A stretch of 11,308 bases of DNA from Sutterella sp. (GTDB lineage Bacteria > Pseudomonadota > Gammaproteobacteria > Burkholderiales > Burkholderiaceae_F), in contig DYCH01000077.1 of assembly GCA_019418235.1 (NCBI GenBank), positions 105,627 through 116,934 of the forward strand, in the 5' to 3' direction. Below the pieces are notes generated by a model. The model saw only the letters and a program-made list of their open reading frames with translations. It was not told the DNA's origin and did no database searches. This document shows, piece by piece, positions 6,314-11,308 of this stretch. The first letter of the stretch is position 1, and each line of letters opens with the position of its first letter. The position numbers were made by a program, and so were the translations under genes.

Positions 6314-6333
6314 GGGCCGATGCGCATCGACCC
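6314..6333. repeat. Near-perfect 20-base palindrome between pal and cpoB
   Basis: The sequence is GGG, a C/A mismatch pair, the perfect palindrome CGATGCGCATCG, then CCC. In RNA it would make a compact hairpin just before the cpoB ribosome binding site. A T-rich stretch (TTCTTTGCTTTT) follows on the minus strand. It may lower cpoB expression relative to pal by partial termination or by shielding the leader. That is inference. Confidence 0.5.
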
Positions 6334-6359
6334 CTCCTCGCCATTGACTTTTTAATTAA

Positions 6360-6839
6360 TTATTGAGCCAAGTACTTGATGTCGACGCGACGGTTTTCTT
6401 GGTAAGACTCTTCGTCATGACCCAAAGCACGGGGCTTTTCCTTACCGAAGCTCACGCTTTCCATACGGTCAGCAGGCACGCCCAACAATTGCAAGCGATC
6501 CTTAACGCTTTCGCTGCGCTTTTGACCCAAAGCCAAGTTGTATTCGCGACCGCCACGGGCATCGGTGTTACCTTCCAAGACAACCTTAGCGTTCGGGTGC
6601 GTCGTCAAATAACGAGCATGAGCTTGCATCTTGTCTTGAGAATCAGCGCCGACAGAGTAGCTATCGAAAGCAAAGTAAATGCTTTGTTGATTCAAGGGGT
6701 GATCAGGGTTCGTAGCCGGATCGCCCATCATGGCGATGTCTTCAGCAGAATTCGGGTTCAAATCCACAGAGGAGCAACCCGTCAACAAGCCGGTAGCCAT
6801 GGCCATGCTCACGAATAAAATCTTGGTCTTAACTTGCAT
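6360..6839 (-). CDS. pal: Peptidoglycan-associated lipoprotein Pal
   Basis: This 159-residue outer membrane lipoprotein has the lipobox LLTGC with Cys22 as the lipidated residue. Ser at +2 is consistent with sorting to the outer membrane. A short linker leads to an OmpA-like peptidoglycan-binding domain from about residue 52: IYFAFDSYSVG, VVLEGNTDARGGREYNLALG (Asp93), SVSFGKEKPRALGHDE and ENRRVDIKY (Arg150-Arg151). The Asp and Arg residues are those known to hold the diaminopimelate side chain of peptidoglycan. Pal anchors the outer membrane to the wall and is handed between peptidoglycan and TolB during constriction. The ATG at 6839 has AGGAG 8 bases upstream. tolB ends only 28 bases before, and cpoB starts about 74 bases after, across a palindrome. 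Length is slightly short for the family but complete. Confidence 0.96.
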   Translation of the reverse strand: MQVKTKILFVSMAMATGLLTGCSSVDLNPNSAEDIAMMGDPATNPDHPLNQQSIYFAFDSYSVGADSQDKMQAHARYLTTHPNAKVVLEGNTDARGGREYNLALGQKRSESVKDRLQLLGVPADRMESVSFGKEKPRALGHDEESYQENRRVDIKYLAQ

Positions 6840-6867
6840 TTTTTAGACTCCTAAATAGTCAAAATTA

Positions 6868-8160
6868 TTAAATCTTGTTCAATAACGGGCCCCAGGTCGG
6901 CTCGCGAATATCGCCTCGACGTCCCGTCAAACGGGTGCGTACTCGACCATCCAAACTGACCGTTGCCAAGACGCCCACGCCACGTTCTTCCGTTGCGTAA
7001 ACAAGCACCTTGCCATTAGGGGCAAAGGTGGGCGACTCGTCACGCACCGTATCGGTCAACACGGTTTGAGCCATTGTGTTGAGATCCAAAAGCGTGACGC
7101 GGAAAGCACCCGCCATACGAGAAACAAAGGCCAAACGATCGCCCTTGGGGCTAATCGCCGGACTGATAGCGTAGTCGCAATTGTACGTGACACGCTGAGC
7201 CAAGCGGCTATCAACCGCTTGACGATAAATTTGGGGACTGCCGCCACGGTCAGACGTAAAGTACACATAGCGTCCGTCATGGCTAAACACGGGTTCCGTG
7301 TCAATGCCTTGACTGAACGTAAATTTGCGCACGTTGGTGCCATTGGTGCTCATCAAATAGATGTGCGTGCCGCCCCCCATCGACAAAGCCACGGCCATGG
7401 TCTTGCCGTCAGGGCTAAACGCCGGGGCTGAATTATTGCCCTTAAAGCTTGCGATCAAACGACGCTCACCCGAGCGCACATCGTGCAAATAAATCACAGG
7501 CTTATTGGCTTCAAAGGATACGTAGGTTAAAAGCGCACCGTTGGGTGACCACATGGGCGAAATAATGGATTGATTGCTCTTTAACGCCGTCTTCGGATTT
7601 TCACCGTCAGAGTCAGAAACGATCAACTCATAGGCTTTCGGTCCCGTTTGCAACACATAAGCTAAGCGAGAAGCAAAGATGCCCGATTCACCCGTGATTT
7701 TTTCATAGATGTCATCGGCCATTTGGTGAGCGGTCAAACGCAAGTCGGCTTTATCAACGACATAGCGCTTTTCGGTTAACACTGTTCCCTTAACCGTATC
7801 AAAAAGGCGTAACGTCGTTGCAAAGCGCGTCTCGGTAATCGCTTCAATCGTCCCAACGACCAAAGCGTTTGCCCCCATGGTTTGCCAGAAAGGTCCACGA
7901 GGCTTTTTTAAATCTTCTGCCGGGATTTCGCCCATGACCTTGATGGCACGGAAGGCGCCGCTTCGCTCAAGGTCAGCGGTGATAACCGAGGCGATATCCA
8001 CCGGTGAGTTATGGGTTCCTTGAAATTGAGGGATGGCAATCGGAAACTGATTGGCACCCACCCCCGTAATTTCAATGCGAAGTTGAGCCCAAGCCGGCAC
8101 CGCTACCGCACCGGTAGCCGCCACCCCTGTAGCCATAAACATTCGACGATTAACTTGCAT
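6868..8160 (-). CDS. tolB: Tol-Pal system periplasmic protein TolB
   Basis: This 430-residue protein is full length. An export signal covers residues 1-25, ending PAWA before QLRIEITG. A TolB N-terminal domain follows (VGANQFPIAIPQF, then GAFRAIKV). The C-terminal beta-propeller is marked by repeated W/F-S-P/H-x-G motifs: PMWSPNGALLTYVS, PAFSPDGKTMAVAL, PVFSHDGRYVYFTSDRGG, PAISPKGDRLAFVS and PTFAPNGKVLVYAT. TolB binds Pal through the propeller and TolA through its N-terminus, regulating Pal mobility in the cell envelope. The signal reads NRRMFMATG, an Arg-Arg-x-Phe pattern like a twin-arginine signal, with an Ala/Gly-rich, weakly hydrophobic core. No tolA, tolR or tolQ lies upstream. Instead purH with a terminator does, so the gene must have its own promoter within 8161-8211. 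The ribosome binding site (AGGG) is weak and rather far from the ATG. Confidence 0.96.
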   Translation of the reverse strand: MQVNRRMFMATGVAATGAVAVPAWAQLRIEITGVGANQFPIAIPQFQGTHNSPVDIASVITADLERSGAFRAIKVMGEIPAEDLKKPRGPFWQTMGANALVVGTIEAITETRFATTLRLFDTVKGTVLTEKRYVVDKADLRLTAHQMADDIYEKITGESGIFASRLAYVLQTGPKAYELIVSDSDGENPKTALKSNQSIISPMWSPNGALLTYVSFEANKPVIYLHDVRSGERRLIASFKGNNSAPAFSPDGKTMAVALSMGGGTHIYLMSTNGTNVRKFTFSQGIDTEPVFSHDGRYVYFTSDRGGSPQIYRQAVDSRLAQRVTYNCDYAISPAISPKGDRLAFVSRMAGAFRVTLLDLNTMAQTVLTDTVRDESPTFAPNGKVLVYATEERGVGVLATVSLDGRVRTRLTGRRGDIREPTWGPLLNKI

Positions 8161-8211
8161 GACAAATAAGCCCTAAATCAAGTCAAAAATACCAAGTATC
8201 GATTGTAAAGG

Positions 8212-8247
8212 AAAAGAGGCGTCGAACTGTTTCGAAGCGCCTCTTTT
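8212..8247 (-). terminator. Rho-independent terminator of the dusB-fis-purH run
   Basis: Arms AAAAGAGGCG (8212-8221) and CGCCTCTTTT (8238-8247) enclose a second short TTCGA-type stem with a small bulge. T-runs flank it on both strands, so it could act in both directions. It lies about 50 bases past the purH stop and about 50 before tolB. Confidence 0.85.
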
Positions 8248-8296
8248 TTCTTTTAGTAACGAAACAAAGGGAAATTTTGTCTCGTTTTAAGAACGA

Positions 8297-9850
8297 TTAG
8301 TGACGGAAGTGACGTTCACCCGTAAAGACCATCGTGATACCGCGTTCGTTAGCTGCAGCAATCACTTCGTCATCGCGAACGGAACCGCCCGGCTGAATAA
8401 CGCAGGTCGCACCGGCGTCAATCACCACGTCCAAACCGTCGCGGAACGGGAAGAAGGCGTCGCTTGCAACGGCCGTACCCTTTAAGCAAAGACCGGCTTC
8501 TTCAGCCTTAATCGAAGCAATACGAGCAGAGTCCACACGGCTCATTTGGCCGGCGCCCACACCCATCGTCATGCCATCCTTAGCAAACACGATCGTGTTG
8601 GACTTCACAAACTTGGCAACCTTCCAAGCAAAGAGCATGTCCTTTAATTCTTGGGCCGTCGGTTGCTTTTGCGTCACAACGCGAAGTTGATCAGCCGTGA
8701 CCACTTGCAAGTCAGGCGTTTGAACCAAAAGACCACCGCCCACACGCTTGAAGTCAAAGTCGTTAGCGTCCGTGCCCATTTCAATCGTCAACAAACGAAG
8801 GTTGGGTTTCTTTTCCAAAATTTCCAAAGCAGCAGCGTCAAAAGCCGGGGCCATGATCACTTCAGCAAATTGCTTGGAGATCATTTCAGCGCAAGCACCC
8901 GTCACCGGCGTGTTGAAAGCCAAAATGCCACCAAAGGCGCTCTTGGAGTCCGTCTTAAAGGCCTTGGCGTAAGCTTCGGCGCTATCGGCACCCACGGCGA
9001 TACCACAGGGGTTAGCGTGCTTAATGATCACGCAAGCCGGTTCTTCAAATTGGCGAACAGCTTCCCAAGCAGCATCGCTATCGGCGATGTTGTTGTAAGA
9101 CAAAGCCTTACCATGCAATTGCTTGTAGCTGGCCAACAAGCCCTTACCCACATTGGCTTCACGGTAGAAAGCGGCCTTTTGGTGCGGATTTTCACCGTAG
9201 CGCATATCTTGCACCTTCACCCATTGGCGAGAGAAGCTTTCCGGGAAGTCCTTCTTAGCATTGTCGTCATCCAAGCTCGTTAAGTAGTTGGAGATCATGC
9301 CGTCATAGCGAGCCGTGTGGCAGAACACCTTCTTAGCCAATTCCAAGCGCGTCTTAGCACTCACTTCGCCGTTGGCCTTCAATTCTTCAACCACGCGAGC
9401 ATAGTCAGCAGGATCAACCACCACAGCGACGCTTTCATGATTCTTAGCAGCCGCACGAATCATCGTCGGGCCGCCGATATCGATATTTTCGATAGCGTCT
9501 TCGAACGTGCAATCGGCCTTAGCGATCGTGGCTTCAAACGGATAGAGGTTCACAACAACGATATCGATCGGATCGATGTTGTGTTCTTCCAAAGCCTTCA
9601 TGTGTTCCGGATCCGGACGGCGGGCAAGAAGGCCTGCGTGGATCTTCGGGTTTAACGTCTTAACACGACCGTCGAGCATTTCCGGAAAACCCGTGTAGTC
9701 GGCCACTTCTTGCACTTCGATGCCGGCTTGAGCAATCAACTTTGCCGTACCGCCCGTCGAGAGCAAGTGGTAACCCAAGGCTGCCAATTCGCGAGCGAAT
9801 TCAACAACACCGGTTTTGTCGGAGACACTTAACAATGCTTGTTTACGCAT
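8297..9850 (-). CDS. purH: Bifunctional AICAR formyltransferase / IMP cyclohydrolase PurH
   Basis: This 517-residue enzyme catalyses the last two steps of de novo IMP synthesis: formylation of AICAR with 10-formyltetrahydrofolate, then ring closure. The N-terminal cyclohydrolase domain (about 1-140) shows LLSVSDKTGVVEFA, STGGTAKLI, the loop LDGRVKTLNPKIHAGLLARR (59-78), DIVVVNLYPF and IDIGGPTMIRAAAKNH. The transformylase domain shows RYGENPHQ, the catalytic Lys277-His278 in IIKHANPCGIA, SDAFFPFRDGLD, QPGGSVRDDEVI and the C-terminal end VFTGERHFRH. No expected residue is missing and the length is typical. The ATG at 9850 has AGGAC about 7 bases upstream. The gap to fis is 49 bases without a terminator, so purH is probably co-transcribed with dusB and fis. 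ruvC, which follows purH in several other betaproteobacteria, is absent here. Confidence 0.97.
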   Translation of the reverse strand: MRKQALLSVSDKTGVVEFARELAALGYHLLSTGGTAKLIAQAGIEVQEVADYTGFPEMLDGRVKTLNPKIHAGLLARRPDPEHMKALEEHNIDPIDIVVVNLYPFEATIAKADCTFEDAIENIDIGGPTMIRAAAKNHESVAVVVDPADYARVVEELKANGEVSAKTRLELAKKVFCHTARYDGMISNYLTSLDDDNAKKDFPESFSRQWVKVQDMRYGENPHQKAAFYREANVGKGLLASYKQLHGKALSYNNIADSDAAWEAVRQFEEPACVIIKHANPCGIAVGADSAEAYAKAFKTDSKSAFGGILAFNTPVTGACAEMISKQFAEVIMAPAFDAAALEILEKKPNLRLLTIEMGTDANDFDFKRVGGGLLVQTPDLQVVTADQLRVVTQKQPTAQELKDMLFAWKVAKFVKSNTIVFAKDGMTMGVGAGQMSRVDSARIASIKAEEAGLCLKGTAVASDAFFPFRDGLDVVIDAGATCVIQPGGSVRDDEVIAAANERGITMVFTGERHFRH

Positions 9851-9899
9851 GGTAATAGTCCTAAAAAATTAAAAAGAAAAAAGAAATTCTTCCCTAACC

Positions 9900-10223
9900 T
9901 CAGATTAACTTGTACATCTGAAGTTTCTTGTGCAAGGTATTACGGTTAATGCCCAACAATTGTGCGGCCGCACACTTATTGTGGCCACAGTACTTCATCA
10001 CGTATTCCAACATGGGCTTTTCAACCGCAGCCATCACCATCGGATAGACTTCCATCGGCTGAGAACCTTGCAAATTCGCAAAATAGCGTTGCAAACTGCG
10101 CACCACTGCTGCCTCAATCGTATCGCCTTGAGGCACATAATTTTCCGCTTGCACAGGATGATGCAAGGGATTGATTTGCGCTTGCTTTTGTTTGAGTTTA
10201 TCGAAAACTACTTGATCGATCAT
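9900..10223 (-). CDS. fis: Fis family nucleoid-associated transcriptional regulator
   Basis: This 107-residue protein ends in the Fis DNA-binding helix-turn-helix, NKCAAAQLLGINRNTLHKKL (82-101) followed by QMYKLI. The dimerisation helices before it include AVVRSLQRYFANLQG and VYPMVMAAVEKPMLEYVMKY. Fis bends DNA and modulates rRNA promoters, recombination and supercoiling, mainly in fast growth. The conserved part begins near residue 36, so about 35 residues precede it (KLKQKQAQINPLHHPVQ and onward), longer than the roughly 77-residue Fis proteins I recall from Burkholderia. The ATG at 10223 has GGCGGAA about 9 bases upstream, which supports the long form. The gene lies 39 bases after dusB, the widespread dusB-fis pairing, and ahead of purH. 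Confidence 0.93.
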   Translation of the reverse strand: MIDQVVFDKLKQKQAQINPLHHPVQAENYVPQGDTIEAAVVRSLQRYFANLQGSQPMEVYPMVMAAVEKPMLEYVMKYCGHNKCAAAQLLGINRNTLHKKLQMYKLI

Positions 10224-10262
10224 AATTTTATTCCGCCTTGACTAAAAACGCTCAGACCGGCC

Positions 10263-11249
10263 TTAATCCAACCAGCCTTGATTGGCAAAATATTGCTCAA
10301 GAAGTGCCTTTTGCTCTTGGGCTGACTCCGCCCGACACAACACTTCGCGAACACTCTCAAAGTTGTCAAAATCTTTGAGGTACCAAAGTAAATGCTTGCG
10401 AAAATTTCGCACCGCCGTTAATTCATCGTAATCGGCAAAGTGCCAATCCTGATGTTTTAATACTGTTTGCGCCTTCTCTTTCATCGTCAGAGAAAGAGCG
10501 CCTTGCCCTGAAAGCACCGCTTTCATTTCTTGGAAAATCCAAGGCTGCCCCATGGCAGCTCGCCCCACCATCACGGCTGCTGCGCCCGTGTAGTCCAACA
10601 CGCGCTTAGCTTCTTCACCCGTGGCAATATCGCCATTGGCGACCACCGGAATTGAAAGATGACTGACCACCTCGGCAATCGTGTCATATTCCACCGGGCT
10701 AATAAACCCACCGGCTCGTGTTCTTCCGTGCACCGTGACTAAAAGAAACCCATTATCTTGGGCCATCTTCGTAATGGTGAGCGCATTTTTATGTGCTTCA
10801 TCCCACCCGGTTCGACACTTAAGCGTCACGGGTATACCTGCCGTTTGCGAGGCACGCCCCAACGCTTCCAAAATCGCTTGGGCTTGCGCTTCATCACGCA
10901 TCAAGGCCGAGCCACAGGCCACTGAGCACACTTTCTTTGCCGGACACCCCATGTTGAAATCAATCACATCAGCCCCGGCTTCGGCCGCCCAATAAAAGGC
11001 CTTTTCCAACAAAACGGGATCAGCCCCTAAAAGTTGAACGACTTTGGGACTTTCGTTTTCGCCAAAAATCATGCGAGAACGGCTCTTGGCTGTTTCTCGA
11101 AGTTGTGGCTGACTGGCCACCATCTCTGCCACCGCATAATTGGCTCCAAACTCTCGACAAAGTTCTCGAAAAGCACGGTCAGTGACACCGGCCATCGGCG
11201 CCAAAAACAAGGGGCCGTCAATGCGTTGTTTTCCTAAAATGATTGCCAT
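10263..11249 (-). CDS. dusB: tRNA-dihydrouridine synthase B
   Basis: This 328-residue flavoenzyme reduces uridine to dihydrouridine in the tRNA D-loop (U17 for DusB of E. coli). It has an FMN-binding TIM barrel: LFLAPMAGVTDRAFRELC (14-31), VVQLLGADP, the catalytic motif IDFNMGCPAKKVC with Cys102, LKCRTGWDEAHKNA (Lys144), VTVHGRTR, VVANGDIATGEEA and AAVMVGRAAMGQPWIF. A helical C-terminal tRNA-binding domain contains FRKHLLWYLKDF. Cys108 and Cys112 (KVCSVACGSALM) are extra cysteines near the active loop and their meaning is unclear. The ATG at 11249 lacks a strong ribosome binding site. A hairpin and the window edge lie just upstream. The gene leads the dusB-fis-purH run, and the common dusB-fis linkage supports the call. 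Confidence 0.95.
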   Translation of the reverse strand: MAIILGKQRIDGPLFLAPMAGVTDRAFRELCREFGANYAVAEMVASQPQLRETAKSRSRMIFGENESPKVVQLLGADPVLLEKAFYWAAEAGADVIDFNMGCPAKKVCSVACGSALMRDEAQAQAILEALGRASQTAGIPVTLKCRTGWDEAHKNALTITKMAQDNGFLLVTVHGRTRAGGFISPVEYDTIAEVVSHLSIPVVANGDIATGEEAKRVLDYTGAAAVMVGRAAMGQPWIFQEMKAVLSGQGALSLTMKEKAQTVLKHQDWHFADYDELTAVRNFRKHLLWYLKDFDNFESVREVLCRAESAQEQKALLEQYFANQGWLD

Positions 11250-11265
11250 GGTTTAAAATCGAGTA

Positions 11266-11288
11266 GGGGGAGATTTTCATCTCGCCCC
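11266..11288 (-). promoter_or_regulatory. Hairpin just upstream of dusB
   Basis: GGGG (11266-11269) and GAGAT (11270-11274) pair with ATCTC (11279-11283) and CCCC (11285-11288) around a TTTC loop with one bulged base. On the minus strand it is followed after a few bases by ATTTTAAA and then the dusB start codon. It could be the terminator of an upstream gene outside the window or a leader hairpin limiting dusB translation. Confidence 0.45.
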
Positions 11289-11308
11289 TCTCACACCGCA
11301 ATTACAGG

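Noticed and set aside
6286..6327. Upstream ATG extension of cpoB by 14 residues
   Set aside because: That ATG lies inside a palindrome and would bury the signal peptide. The ATG at 6285 has a good ribosome binding site.
8651..9283. Open frame of 210 codons on the plus strand opposite purH
   Set aside because: Antisense shadow of a conserved enzyme with no family features.
1..11308. CRISPR array, tRNA, rRNA or insertion sequence
   Set aside because: I saw no regularly spaced repeats, no tRNA-like cloverleaf, no rRNA motif and no transposase or terminal inverted repeats. This was by eye only, so a covariance-model search would be decisive for small RNAs.

Overview
The window reads as an ordinary stretch of a gut-type betaproteobacterial chromosome (Burkholderiales, most likely Sutterellaceae such as Parasutterella or a relative). 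The basis is the dusB-fis-purH gene order, betaproteobacteria-like Fis, TolB, Pal and CpoB proteins, moderate GC in the core genes, and a periplasmic choloylglycine-hydrolase-family enzyme of the kind found in gut bacteria. The genus is inference. All ten recognisable genes lie on the minus strand, so transcription runs from high to low coordinates.

From right to left: dusB (tRNA dihydrouridine synthase), fis (nucleoid protein) and purH (last two steps of IMP synthesis) form one run with short gaps, closed by a strong hairpin terminator at about 8212-8247. Next come tolB, pal and cpoB, the periplasmic and outer-membrane half of the Tol-Pal envelope system. They are closed by a terminator at about 5488-5521. 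The inner-membrane half (tolQ, tolR, tolA) is not here. A small, AT-rich type II toxin-antitoxin pair (HigB-like toxin, XRE antitoxin) follows, with its own promoter, an overlapping inverted repeat and its own terminator. It looks like an accessory cassette placed between core genes.

Below 4700 come a large-form malic enzyme with its own terminator, scpA (condensin-associated kleisin), a TerC/YjbE-family membrane transporter with hairpins on both sides, and finally a secreted N-terminal-nucleophile hydrolase that runs off the left edge.

The work of the region is mostly housekeeping: tRNA modification, nucleoid structure, purine synthesis, envelope integrity, carbon metabolism, chromosome segregation and probably metal homeostasis. 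The most informative oddities are the malic enzyme's NADP-like cofactor motif, a twin-arginine-like TolB signal peptide, the split Tol-Pal cluster, the unequal ribosome binding sites of the toxin and antitoxin, and the partial choloylglycine hydrolase with a Tyr at a specificity position. I found no convincing undescribed multi-gene system. No gene-free stretch exceeds about 215 bases.
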